From Candidatus Woesearchaeota archaeon (GTDB lineage: Archaea; Nanobdellota; Nanobdellia; Woesearchaeales; JACPIF01): 64,000 nucleotides of DNA. Below the pieces are notes generated by a model. That model was not told the origin of the DNA, searched no databases, and was given only the letters and a program-made list of their open reading frames with translations. Both the position numbers and the translations under genes were made by a program. The DNA is taken from NCBI GenBank assembly GCA_016188215.1, contig JACPIF010000011.1:94142-158141 (forward strand), written 5' to 3'. Shown piece after piece: positions 1-8,238 of this stretch; the first letter of the stretch is position 1; each line of letters opens with the position of its first letter.

Positions 1-1539
1 GATGCAGACATGAAGTTGATTCAGAAGCCGGTGAGAAGCCAGAGTGGCGTTTCAGTGGTAGCGGTAATGACTGCCCCAAGAAAATGCCGTCACGGGACCT
101 GTACCTTCTGCCCCGGCGGCCCCGGCTCAGTTTTTGGAGATGTTCCTCAATCATATACGGGAAGGGAGCCCAATCCAAGAAGAGCTGCCCGCAACTTATA
201 CGATCCATATATGCAGGTCTTCAATCGCCTGGAGCAGTATATTGTAACCGGTCATTTGCCGGAAAAGGTTGAGCTCATAATAATGGGGGGCACATTTCCT
301 TCGTATCCATTGGAATACCAGCATGAGTTTGTGGCATATCTCTTCAAGGCATTGAATGACTTCTCATCCTTGTTCATGCGTCAAGGAAGAATTGACATGC
401 AGGCATTCAAGGGATTCTTTGAGCTTCCCGGAGATATACAGGACGAATCCCGCGCCAGGCGCTTGCACGAAAAGATGCTTTCCCTCAAGGGAAAATATTC
501 AGGCTCCATGCTTGCTCATGAGCAGCTGAGGAATGAGAAAGCAGCATCCCGTTGCATAGCATTGTGCATTGAGACAAAGCCGGACTGGTGCATGCAGCCC
601 CACATTAGCCAGATCCTGCAGCAGGGAGCAACTCGTGTTGAGCTCGGTATCCAGACGATTTATGATGAGATATTAAAACTGACTAACCGCGGCCACACAA
701 ATCAGGATAGCATTCTTGCAACTAGGCTATTGAAAGATTCGTTCATGAAAGTTGGCTACCATGCCATGCCCGGGCTTCCAGATGTTTCCAGGGAAATGGA
801 CATGAAAGCTTTGCAGGAATACATTGATAATCCCGATTACAGGCCTGACGCTTTCAAGCTGTATCCTTGCATGGTATTGAAAGGCACTACATTATACAAC
901 CAATGGAAGCAGGGTAAATTTACTCCAATAACTACCGCAGAGGCAGCTTCCATAATAACAGACTTCAAGAAAATTGTGCCAGAATATGTGAGGATAATGC
1001 GCGTTCAGCGTGATATCCCCACAAACATGACTGATGCAGGCGTTGATAAGACTAATCTTCGGCAGTATGTTGGGCAGCTTGCAAGGGAAAAAGGGGTTGC
1101 GTGCAGGTGCATCAGGTGCCGTGAGCCAAAGGGCAGGAGCATTGCAATAGATAATGTAAAAATAAAGGCAGCCAGTTATGAGGCATCAAAAGGCACAGAG
1201 ATATTTATTGCAGCTGAAGATCTGCAGCAGGATATCCTGGTTGGATTCTGCCGGCTCCGGATCCCATACATGCCTTTCAGGCCGGAAATAACTCAGGGTA
1301 CTGCAGGCATACGCGAGCTGCATGTCTATGGAAAGGCAGTCCCCCTGGGCAAGAAGGACAGTACTGCACTCCAGCATCAGGGCTTCGGCTCGCAACTATT
1401 GGCAGAGGCAGAGAAGATTGCAAGGGAGCAATACGATGCAAGAAAGATGCTGGTCATCTCAGGAGTTGGTGCAAAAGAATACTATAGGAAGTTTGGATAT
1501 AAGACCGATGGGGTGTATGTGTCTAAAACTTTAGATTAA
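1..1539 (+). CDS. elp3: Elp3-family tRNA U34 modification enzyme, 5' end outside window
   Basis: Radical SAM plus acetyltransferase enzyme that begins cm5U-type modification of wobble uridine 34 in tRNA; archaea encode it without the other Elongator subunits. The frame is open through base 1, so the N-terminus (usually some 70-80 further residues) lies outside the window; the first internal ATG is at 10. Counting from that ATG, Cys26, Cys31 and Cys34 in CRHGTCTFC are the 4Fe-4S ligands. The last ~150 residues form a GNAT domain with an acetyl-CoA loop (QGFGSQLLAEAE). The gene overlaps the convergent downstream gene by 4 bases. Confidence 0.93.
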   Translation, partial: DADMKLIQKPVRSQSGVSVVAVMTAPRKCRHGTCTFCPGGPGSVFGDVPQSYTGREPNPRRAARNLYDPYMQVFNRLEQYIVTGHLPEKVELIIMGGTFPSYPLEYQHEFVAYLFKALNDFSSLFMRQGRIDMQAFKGFFELPGDIQDESRARRLHEKMLSLKGKYSGSMLAHEQLRNEKAASRCIALCIETKPDWCMQPHISQILQQGATRVELGIQTIYDEILKLTNRGHTNQDSILATRLLKDSFMKVGYHAMPGLPDVSREMDMKALQEYIDNPDYRPDAFKLYPCMVLKGTTLYNQWKQGKFTPITTAEAASIITDFKKIVPEYVRIMRVQRDIPTNMTDAGVDKTNLRQYVGQLAREKGVACRCIRCREPKGRSIAIDNVKIKAASYEASKGTEIFIAAEDLQQDILVGFCRLRIPYMPFRPEITQGTAGIRELHVYGKAVPLGKKDSTALQHQGFGSQLLAEAEKIAREQYDARKMLVISGVGAKEYYRKFGYKTDGVYVSKTLD

Positions 1540-2672
1540 TATTCCGGTTTATATGTTGCTAATCTCTCAAGGTGAACTGGGTTAACAAATAAACCTCTCA
1601 TTGGATCAAATAGTAAGCTTTGAGCCAGATCAATAGTAAGCATAGAATCAAGAGTTCCTTTTCTAAAGGCTAACTTTGTAGCTTGCCCCTTTGCTTCTGT
1701 ATTTGGGGTAAATCCTGCGGTATGTGCGGCTTCAGCCAAACTTTCAAGATAATTCTCATTAACATGCTGGAAGCTTAGTTCAGGGGATCCGTCATATCTG
1801 TATTTTCCGATTCTCCCCTTTGCAGCAATTGCACCTGCAAGAAAATAAGTCATTGCATCGTGCAGAGACATTCCTTCTAAATTAGGCCATTTCTTTGGTA
1901 ACTGGTATATCCGTTGTTCACCATCTTTGGCAGTATAGAAACGGAAATGCTTTCTTAGAAAGCTCGCATGTGCCTTAGAATCAATATAAATATCTAAAGA
2001 TTCGTAAGTATCTTGGCCAGTGGCCTGTGAGGTTCGTTCACGATCATTGGTCCCGGGCTCTATGTTAAAGAGTTCATAAATTAATGGTATGACCCGCTGT
2101 TTAATCAAGACTCTGTTTTTCTTTGTAGTGCCCAGAACGAATCTATCTCTGCCACTATCAAACCAGCCTACAGCAAAGTAAACTCCAAATAAGAAGAGCT
2201 CTCTTGCGCCGAGTATGTAAGGAATTTTCACGCCCCTTTGGAGATCTCCATCACTATACGATATCCCCCAGCGTGAAGCTGCCTGCTGGGCATTAACTCT
2301 GAAAGGCTTATGGTGGTAATTTTCAAATGTCATTCTTCGTATTTCATTAGTATGATTAAGAATATCGTCGCCAAAGAATGCCTTACGTATTGTGCGGCTT
2401 ACTTCTGAAACTTCCCTAGATGGATTTTCCCACGGGCCAAGCAATGCGGCTATATTAGTAATAGTAATTTGAGCTAAAGCGCTGTGTTTTGGCATTTGTC
2501 TTGTAAGGCAGCGCTGATAAATGAGGGATGCAGCAAAGAAAACATCTCTCAAGGTAAAATCTATTTTTCGTTCAAGTTGTGCAGGTTCAATGCCATAGCA
2601 AGCCCAGAAAAATTTGTCTCTTTGTAAAGGGTCAGATTCCATCAGTTCATTATGAGGTACAAAAGTTACCAT
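1536..2672 (-). CDS. LAGLIDADG-like protein of unknown role
   Basis: A 378-residue protein. Two stretches resemble divergent LAGLIDADG helices: LFGVYFAVGWFDSGRDRFVLG near residue 175 and YFLAGAIAAKGRIGKYRYDG near residue 285, each followed by the beta-rich segment expected of that fold. If correct this is a stand-alone homing-endonuclease-type or derived DNA-binding protein. The second acidic residue expected in a catalytic motif is not obvious in either stretch, so it could be a non-cutting derivative. A TATA-like CTTTATAAAA lies about 25 bases upstream of the ATG on the minus strand, which fits a leaderless transcript. Family assignment is by eye and tentative. Confidence 0.45.
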   Translation of the reverse strand: MVTFVPHNELMESDPLQRDKFFWACYGIEPAQLERKIDFTLRDVFFAASLIYQRCLTRQMPKHSALAQITITNIAALLGPWENPSREVSEVSRTIRKAFFGDDILNHTNEIRRMTFENYHHKPFRVNAQQAASRWGISYSDGDLQRGVKIPYILGARELFLFGVYFAVGWFDSGRDRFVLGTTKKNRVLIKQRVIPLIYELFNIEPGTNDRERTSQATGQDTYESLDIYIDSKAHASFLRKHFRFYTAKDGEQRIYQLPKKWPNLEGMSLHDAMTYFLAGAIAAKGRIGKYRYDGSPELSFQHVNENYLESLAEAAHTAGFTPNTEAKGQATKLAFRKGTLDSMLTIDLAQSLLFDPMRGLFVNPVHLERLATYKPEY

Positions 2673-2760
2673 AAGATTGACATTAAAGGTCTTTTTATAA
2701 AGATTATGCTATTAGATTATAACTGAACGATTTATAAAGCGAAATACATTCCTGGTCGCA

Positions 2761-3714
2761 ATGGAAACATTAGGAATCTCAGCAGACGGCAAAATCATAG
2801 AATTCAAGCTGAAGTTTATAGAGCGCTATTCCCAGCTCACGGATTGGGAAGCCTTTAAAAAAATTTCTTTGACGTTCCTAAGACGCTCCATCCGGGTCAA
2901 TACGCTGAAGATTTCCGTAGAAGATCTTAAGAAACGGCTGGAAAAAAACTGGAAGCTTGAGCAGGTGCCCTGGTGCAGGGAAGGCTTCTGGATTGAGCAT
3001 GCCCAAAAGGGAAGAAGAGACATTGGAAATCTTCCGTAGCATTCATTATGTTATATTTATGTGCAAGAAGCAGCTTCAATGATACCGCCTATTGTTCTTG
3101 ATCCTAAACCAGGTGAGCTTGTTCTGGACATGTGCGCTTCCCCGGGCAGCAAGACGACACAGATTGCAGCCATAATGAAAAACAAGGGCCTTATCATTGC
3201 AAATGATTACCAGGGGTTGCGGCTCAAGCCATTGGGCATCAATCTGCAGCGTGCAGGCACTACCAATGCGCTCGTCACATTGAGCCAAGGGCAAGGTTTC
3301 AAGGGCATGAAGTTTGACCGCATCCTGGTGGATGCCCCCTGCTCCGGCACAGGCACCATAAGGAAAAGCTTCAAAACTTTATTGATATGGAATCCTGTCA
3401 TGGTCAATCGCCTTGCCGGCACTCAAAAGCAATTGATAGAGACAGCATTCAGGAATCTTAAGGATGGAGGCACCTTGGTGTATTCAACCTGCACGCTTGA
3501 GCCGGAAGAAGATGAAGGCGTTATTGACTTCCTGCTCAGAAAATACGATACTGCCTCTTTGGAAGACATCAAACTTCCCATAAAGCGCAGCCCTGCAATA
3601 TTAGAATTTGAAGGCCAATCCTACAATCCAGAAATAAGGAAATGCTTGAGGATATGGCCACAGGACAATGATACAGAGGGTTTTTTCGTTGCCAAGATAA
3701 AAAAACTTAATTGA
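2761..3714 (+). CDS. RsmB/NOP2/Sun-type rRNA or tRNA m5C methyltransferase, interrupted by in-frame TAG
   Basis: SAM-dependent cytosine-C5 RNA methyltransferase. The whole 317-codon frame matches the family, but codon 93 (3037-3039) is TAG. The sequence before it (to GRRDIGNLP) and after it (YIYVQEAASMIPP) are contiguous family blocks in the same frame. The catalytic core is intact: SAM loop CASPGSKTTQ, VDAPCSGTGTIRKS with the first catalytic Cys, and YSTCTLEPEE with the second. The TAG stands where relatives usually have Glu. Three codons further on, a usually conserved Gly reads Cys; both could be single G-to-T changes. A GTG at 3061 or ATG at 3079 could restart translation to give the catalytic domain alone. 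It may be a fresh pseudogene, a sequencing error, readthrough, or a split gene. Confidence 0.8.
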
Positions 3715-4168
3715 TAAAAGGATGGAGTGCATATTCTAAATCCTTTAACTGCTTATATTCTTCAGTGTCCAGAGGCAGATAGCCTTGAGCAAAGCGCAAG
3801 AAAGTAAGTGCATGGTAGGGCTTACCATGAAGCGCATAATTTTTAGCAGCCAGCAGATTTACTCTTCCTACCATAAAAATTGAAGCTGGGTTTCTAATAG
3901 TCCTATTACATAAAGAAACTGCAGAAGCATAATGGCAGTATGCACTTTGCCTATCTCCCAATTGCATAAACAGACGACCCGCTTCAAAGTTAGCCTCTGC
4001 GCTTTTGAACAAAGCTTCCTGTTGCGTATCATACTTGCTAAAGGCGGCCTGCTCAAGATAGGATAGTGCAATTCCATATAATTGCAAAGCCCTTGTAGTT
4101 TCTAAAGTATCGCGGGCTTTCTTTAATGCAGCAGTACCCTGTGTAAACATTGACAAATATTCTGGCAT
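3707..4168 (-). CDS. Helical-repeat (TPR-like) hypothetical protein
   Basis: A 153-residue protein that appears entirely alpha-helical, with repeated A/Y/L-rich helix pairs (for example ANFEAGRLFMQLGDRQSAYC and RVNLLAAKNYALHGKPYHA) that recall tetratricopeptide repeats. No signal peptide or membrane segment. It overlaps the end of the convergent methyltransferase gene by 8 bases and stands alone. TPR-like proteins usually act as binding scaffolds; no specific function can be named. Confidence 0.6.
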   Translation of the reverse strand: MPEYLSMFTQGTAALKKARDTLETTRALQLYGIALSYLEQAAFSKYDTQQEALFKSAEANFEAGRLFMQLGDRQSAYCHYASAVSLCNRTIRNPASIFMVGRVNLLAAKNYALHGKPYHALTFLRFAQGYLPLDTEEYKQLKDLEYALHPFIN

Positions 4169-4199
4169 ATTTATAGAAGTACAGTATAATTAAAATATT

Positions 4200-4556
4200 T
4201 TACTGCTTCGCCCCGCAGTTTGGGCATATCAGGTCTTTCTCGCTGATGTACGCGCCGCACCGGTAGCATACCAGATTACCTTTTACTTCAACTTCCTCAT
4301 TCTTTTCGTGAGCATGGCTATGGCCAGTATGTAAATGCCTATGGTGAATTGCAGTTTTTGCAGCTATTAGTATCCCGAGAAACGTGACAAAGGCGCCTAC
4401 GACAAGTAAGGGAATTGCAAACACCCAGCCTATCAGCGGAATGAGCAGCAATATCAGGCCCGCAATGAACAGCGGGATGCCTATGAGTATGAAGATAAGC
4501 CCTATCCCTCTGCCGAACCGTGCTATAACCCTCCTAATCAATCCTGGCTTCTCCAT
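4200..4556 (-). CDS. Small membrane protein with His-rich linker and zinc ribbon
   Basis: 118 residues: a basic N-terminus, two hydrophobic segments at about residues 18-40 and 42-66, a His-rich linker (HHRHLHTGHSHAH, about 71-83), and a C-terminal zinc ribbon with two CxxC knuckles (CYRCG and CPNCG). The arrangement puts the zinc ribbon on one side of the membrane, probably the cytosol. The His cluster could bind metal. No family function known to me. Convergent with the gene on its left. Confidence 0.65.
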   Translation of the reverse strand: MEKPGLIRRVIARFGRGIGLIFILIGIPLFIAGLILLLIPLIGWVFAIPLLVVGAFVTFLGILIAAKTAIHHRHLHTGHSHAHEKNEEVEVKGNLVCYRCGAYISEKDLICPNCGAKQ

Positions 4557-4634
4557 ATTACCACTCTGTAATAGTAAAAGTTAGTAAAGTTTATATACTA
4601 CCTCTCATAGAAGTTACCTCTGGGGGGTATTACT

Positions 4635-5084
4635 TTGACTCTATTTAAAAAGGTTGCTAGAGTTGCGGGAGCAATACTTATGATACTGGTAAGTCTCTAC
4701 AGCGCCTACGCCCAGCCTTCATTGGTCTTTGACAAAGGCATTGACAAGGCAGCCATGAAGGGATTGCTCGCTGAGATCCCAGAGTCTTATTTTGAGGGTG
4801 TAAGCGCTATCTATTTTACCGACACGCCTTACCGCTACAACAGGGGCAATCAAATAACAGTAGGCATGTTCTATAAGGACTCAATTACATTATATGACGC
4901 AGATTCGTTCTCTTACGAATACGTAAAGGAAGTCCTTCTCCACGAGCTCGGCCACAGCCAATGGGCCAGGCTTTCAGAAGAAGAGCAGCAAACATACTGC
5001 CGCGGTGAAATTACAGGCGAATGTGAGGAGCAGTTTGCTGATGGGTTTGCTGAGAGGAATAACGATGTTAGAGTTGCCGCTTAG
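4635..5084 (+). CDS. Secreted HExxH zinc metallopeptidase-like protein
   Basis: 149 residues with an N-terminal hydrophobic signal (about residues 8-26, ending near SAYAQ), then a mature domain with HELGH, the HExxH zinc-peptidase signature, and a downstream acidic EEQFADGF that could supply the third zinc ligand. A minimal gluzincin-like extracellular or envelope protease is the simplest reading. The start is TTG at 4635, supported by the purine-rich GGGGGGT 7-8 bases upstream; an ATG at 4680 would cut into the signal peptide. Cysteines near the C-terminus (CRGEITGEC) could form a disulfide. Confidence 0.65.
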   Translation: MTLFKKVARVAGAILMILVSLYSAYAQPSLVFDKGIDKAAMKGLLAEIPESYFEGVSAIYFTDTPYRYNRGNQITVGMFYKDSITLYDADSFSYEYVKEVLLHELGHSQWARLSEEEQQTYCRGEITGECEEQFADGFAERNNDVRVAA

Positions 5085-5138
5085 TTATTATTCTACAACA
5101 TAATAAAGTATATATAGCAGCCATTCTTCTATAAATGT

Positions 5139-5276
5139 ATGGCACAAAACACAGTTACTATCCCGAAAGAAGAATACCAAAGACTAAAGAAGAAGGCCAA
5201 AATAGCAGATGATGCTCTAATTCAACTGCAATTAAGTCTTGAAGATATTAAGCACGGAAGAATCAGTAAATTTTAA
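5139..5276 (+). CDS. Small antitoxin-like protein of a type II toxin-antitoxin pair
   Basis: A 45-residue protein beginning MAQNTVTIPKEEYQRLKKKA and ending EDIKHGRISKF. This is the usual layout of small archaeal antitoxins: an N-terminal beta strand for dimerisation and DNA binding, then helices that wrap the toxin. An ATG four bases upstream (5135) is in another frame. TATA-like ATAAAGTATATA at about 5101-5113 fits transcription just before the ATG. The gene runs tail to tail into the RelE/ParE-like gene on the other strand, with a 4-base overlap, instead of the usual co-directional order. Confidence 0.7.
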   Translation: MAQNTVTIPKEEYQRLKKKAKIADDALIQLQLSLEDIKHGRISKF

Positions 5277-5581
5277 GCTAGGTTTCTTAAATATTCTAGT
5301 AATTCTTTCATATTTACTATAACAAAATTAATTATATTTTGCTGATCTTTCTTAGAGGCAAAGGCCACAAACAATATTCTTTTACTTTGTTCATCTATTA
5401 AATAATACAGTCTTTTATTTAGGTATTTCTTCTCCCTAAACCAAGCAAATTTAAGGATTTTACCAGTTAGATTTTCTTCTAGCTTAACCTTTATATTAGT
5501 TATCCATATCTGCTCGCTTTTATCCAAAGTAGCGTATACTTCCTTAAAAGTGTCAGTTGCAAATATAGTATACATTTTCAC
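5273..5581 (-). CDS. RelE/ParE-like toxin
   Basis: 102 residues with the RelE/ParE outline: an N-terminal segment MYTIFATDTFKEVYATLDKS (strand then helix), a central K/R-rich strand pair, RLYYLIDEQSKRILFVAF (the central hairpin common to these mRNA interferases or gyrase poisons), and a helical end. The GTG at 5581 or the ATG at 5575 could start it. Its natural partner is the antitoxin-like gene that converges on it and overlaps its stop. Toxin action is inferred from the family; the strand arrangement is unusual. Confidence 0.65.
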   Translation of the reverse strand: MKMYTIFATDTFKEVYATLDKSEQIWITNIKVKLEENLTGKILKFAWFREKKYLNKRLYYLIDEQSKRILFVAFASKKDQQNIINFVIVNMKELLEYLRNLA

Positions 5582-5634
5582 AAAAGAACCTGTTTATGGT
5601 AAGTATTTATATATTCCCTTTTTGGAGAAAAAAA

Positions 5635-5773
5635 TGGGAGTGGGGAAATTTGAATTCCCGACACCACGGTATCAGCCATTCATCGCGTTTCCGCTCAGAA
5701 TACCGTCTTCAGCCGTGCGCTCTATCCTGCACAGCAAGCCTAGTTGTTGTGTCCCAGGCTGAGCTACACTCCC
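5635..5773 (-). tRNA. tRNA-Phe (GAA) with two introns
   Basis: On the minus strand the acceptor stem is GGGAGTG (5773-5767) pairing with CACTCCC (5642-5636), discriminator A. The T arm is GGGAA-TTCAAAT-TTCCC. The anticodon stem is CACGG (5717-5713) with CCGTG (5669-5665) and the loop reads CTGAAG+A, anticodon GAA at 5710-5708. A 36-base intron (5706-5671) sits at the standard 37/38 position. The D stem GCTC/GAGC encloses 38 bases instead of about 10, so about 28 extra bases (roughly 5753-5726) form a second intron. Its ends CCTG/CAGG and CACA/TGTG can pair, as expected for a bulge-helix-bulge splice site. Removing both leaves a normal ~75-base tRNA. Confidence 0.82.
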
Positions 5774-5796
5774 GCAGGCTTATAGAAAAAGAGGTT

Positions 5797-5805
5797 GTTT
5801 AAAAG
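5797..5805 (-). promoter_or_regulatory. TATA-like box of tRNA-Phe
   Basis: CTTTTAAAC on the minus strand is centred 28 bases upstream of the first base of the tRNA, the spacing expected of an archaeal TATA box that starts transcription at or near the mature 5' end. Confidence 0.5.
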
Positions 5806-5819
5806 GGTTTTGGTTTGGT

Positions 5820-7259
5820 CTAGATATCTAAATCTTTTAAACCCTTTATAATCTCTGATTCCAATTCAAGAATTTGTTTCTTTAAAACCTCTGGTTTCTC
5901 ATATTTTACTTCTTCGTACTCTATATCCCTATATTTAGAGATACTTAGATCAAATTCTTTTTCTTCAATTTCCTTAATAGGTACAAGGAAATATTTCTTC
6001 TTCCTATCTAAAGGCTTTTCTTTTAACCTATTCTCAAACCGTTGTAATATATCTGGAATGTCTCCCCTCCCATCTATAAAAGTCCTCTTATCATCTAAAC
6101 TGAACCCATCAGACTCCATCTTATAGAAGAATACCTCTTTGGTAGGCTCTCCTTTGGTAAAGAATAAGATAGCCGTTGAGACACCAGCATATGGCTTAAA
6201 GACTCCAGAGGGCATGGATATAACAGCATCAAGCCTGCATTTTTTAAGTAGCATCTGTCTTATAGCTTTGTGTGCATTAGAGTTTCCAAATAAAACACCT
6301 TCAGGCACTATTACAGCGCATCTTCCTGATGGAGCTAACGTCATAAACATTAGTTCTAGGAACAACAGTTCTGTTTTAGTTGTTTTAATTCTAAACCTAT
6401 CACTTATTTCAGCTTCATTTAGACTTCCTTTAAATGGTGGATTGGCTAAAACAACATCATACATATTCTCTTCAGTATAGTTACCTGAGAGAGTATTTTG
6501 TCTCCTGACATTAGGTTTTTTAATGCCATGCATCATAAGGTTCATTAAGGCAATCCTGGTCATAGTTTCATCAATATCATACCCATATATTGAGCTTTCA
6601 TCTAAGATTTTCTTCTTAGAAGGAGTTAGGATGCTCACGGATTGTTTCCTATTAGCGTCTAATATGTGATTATAGGCATTTACTAAAAAACCAGCTGTCC
6701 CGCAGGCAGGATCTAAGATTTTATCCCCTATTTCAGGGTTTGCTAGGTCCACCATCAAATTAATGATATGCCTAGGTGTTCTAAATTGGCCATTTTTCCC
6801 TGAGGTTTGCAATTCTGATAATAAGTATTCGTAAAGGTCGCCTTGTGTGTCCTGGTTTTGCTCCTTGATATGCATATCATTGATTATGTTTACAGCCTCA
6901 ATGAGCAAGGATGCAGTTGGAAGCCCAAAGTTAGCCCCTTTCATATAATCTTTATAATTTTCATCACCGATGTTTCTCATGAAAGGAAATACTTTGTCTC
7001 TTACATGGTCTAATATTTCCTCTGCAGGCTTAATACTCCATACAGACCATTTACAGTCTTCCTTACCTTTGAATATTGATTTGTATTTTCCTCCAGTGAA
7101 ATCAGATTCTTGCTGTCTTTTATCATCTTCATCTTCTAATTTCTTCATAAAGAGCAGATAAGACATTTGCTCAATCGCTGTAATAGGGTTACTAAGTCCT
7201 GAACTCCAGAACCTATCCCAAAGCTTGTTTATTTTTGATTTAAGGTTTGAGTCTAACAT
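5820..7259 (-). CDS. hsdM: Type I restriction-modification DNA methyltransferase subunit
   Basis: N6-adenine methyltransferase subunit of a type I system. The helical HsdM N-terminal domain covers about residues 1-120, followed by the methylase fold with SAM motif DPACGTAGF (183-191) and catalytic NPPF (273-276). Length (479) is normal for the family. It is the last gene of the minus-strand island and ends 47 bases before the tRNA-Phe 5' end. It is separated from hsdR and hsdS by KilA-N, RusA-like and membrane-protein genes, an unusual gap for a complex whose subunits are normally adjacent. Confidence 0.93.
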   Translation of the reverse strand: MLDSNLKSKINKLWDRFWSSGLSNPITAIEQMSYLLFMKKLEDEDDKRQQESDFTGGKYKSIFKGKEDCKWSVWSIKPAEEILDHVRDKVFPFMRNIGDENYKDYMKGANFGLPTASLLIEAVNIINDMHIKEQNQDTQGDLYEYLLSELQTSGKNGQFRTPRHIINLMVDLANPEIGDKILDPACGTAGFLVNAYNHILDANRKQSVSILTPSKKKILDESSIYGYDIDETMTRIALMNLMMHGIKKPNVRRQNTLSGNYTEENMYDVVLANPPFKGSLNEAEISDRFRIKTTKTELLFLELMFMTLAPSGRCAVIVPEGVLFGNSNAHKAIRQMLLKKCRLDAVISMPSGVFKPYAGVSTAILFFTKGEPTKEVFFYKMESDGFSLDDKRTFIDGRGDIPDILQRFENRLKEKPLDRKKKYFLVPIKEIEEKEFDLSISKYRDIEYEEVKYEKPEVLKKQILELESEIIKGLKDLDI

Positions 7260-7260
7260 T

Positions 7261-7617
7261 TTACTTTAAACCTCCTAAAGCTTGATTATATGCATTATAT
7301 CCTTCTTTAGTTGTATTTACAGCGACATTGGCTCCATCCAATAGAACTCTTCCAGTAGGATTGCTCTCAAAGAAGTGTGTTACCCCAAATCCGAATGCAA
7401 GTAAGATTATAGATACTATTAAGATAATTATTCCAAATTCATGATTCCCTGTAAAGAATAAAATAACAGCTACGATCAATCCAGCAACACCAATCCAGAT
7501 AGCTAACTGCGCCAGAAAGTACAATACTAAGACTGTAATCACTACAGCTGCAATTATTGCAATGATTAAGCCAGAATTGTCACCTCTTTGTGCTTTCTTG
7601 TTGATACAAATTAACAT
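7261..7617 (-). CDS. Small membrane protein within the restriction island
   Basis: 118 residues with three hydrophobic helices (about 15-40, 42-60 and 65-85) and a short hydrophilic tail. No recognised family. It overlaps the end of the RusA-like gene by 7 bases and is followed by hsdM after one base, so it is probably co-transcribed and translationally coupled with the restriction genes. A membrane protein tied to a restriction system could be a defence accessory or simply cargo; the sequence does not decide. Confidence 0.6.
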   Translation of the reverse strand: MLICINKKAQRGDNSGLIIAIIAAVVITVLVLYFLAQLAIWIGVAGLIVAVILFFTGNHEFGIIILIVSIILLAFGFGVTHFFESNPTGRVLLDGANVAVNTTKEGYNAYNQALGGLK

Positions 7618-8186
7618 TTTGTTTCACCTTTGAATATTGCGTTAAATGATTTACAAGGTTCGTTAGTCTCGTTAAGTAAGTCCACTCTCACTATCACTTT
7701 CTCATATGCCCTGTAATATCTTTTGTCTTTTACTTCCATGTATTCAATCTTACTGGCGTAGAATTTAACTTGACTATCATCCTGGAAAAGACCTCCTTTT
7801 CGCAATGCATCAATAATATTTTTTGTAAAGTTATCTATATCTCTAATTTTCCTGGTTTTAACCATCTTATAAAGTAATAATACTTCTACATCTTTTTGTC
7901 CAATGTATTCCTTAATTGCTTTAACTTTAGGATCTCCTTGTAGTTCATTTATCATTGCAACTTGCATTTTTCTACCAGCAGCCGTCTGAAAGCTTGCAGG
8001 AAAAGCTCCGAAGACCCTCCAATAAAGACCTAGTTTCTTTGGGAGACAATCATGGACATCTTTGGATACAAGAGAAAGACCCTTTTTTTGAAGGCCTCTC
8101 CTAAGTATCTTCATTTTTACTTTTTGACTCCTTCTTTTAGGAATCTTCCGGCCAAATCTTTCTGTTAAAATATCTCTTGCGTTCAT
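7611..8186 (-). CDS. RusA-like Holliday junction resolvase
   Basis: 191 residues. The signature is in the second half: KTRKIRDIDNFTKNIIDALR followed by GLFQDDSQV, matching the D-x-D-N ... DD acidic cluster that binds metal in RusA-family resolvases, enzymes that cut four-way DNA junctions. RusA genes are typical of prophages and other mobile DNA. There is an extra basic N-terminal region (about 60 residues) rich in Arg and Lys. It overlaps the small membrane gene downstream. Its presence suggests the island came in through a virus or plasmid-like element. Confidence 0.7.
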   Translation of the reverse strand: MNARDILTERFGRKIPKRRSQKVKMKILRRGLQKKGLSLVSKDVHDCLPKKLGLYWRVFGAFPASFQTAAGRKMQVAMINELQGDPKVKAIKEYIGQKDVEVLLLYKMVKTRKIRDIDNFTKNIIDALRKGGLFQDDSQVKFYASKIEYMEVKDKRYYRAYEKVIVRVDLLNETNEPCKSFNAIFKGETKC

Positions 8187-8238
8187 GCTAATTCCTCTTG
8201 AAATGATTCTGTTGGTCTTTCATTTTTGTGTTTGCGCC

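Noticed and set aside
2761-3714. Pyrrolysine or general TAG recoding
   Set aside because: Several undisturbed genes end with TAG and no pyl genes are visible; the event seems limited to this gene.
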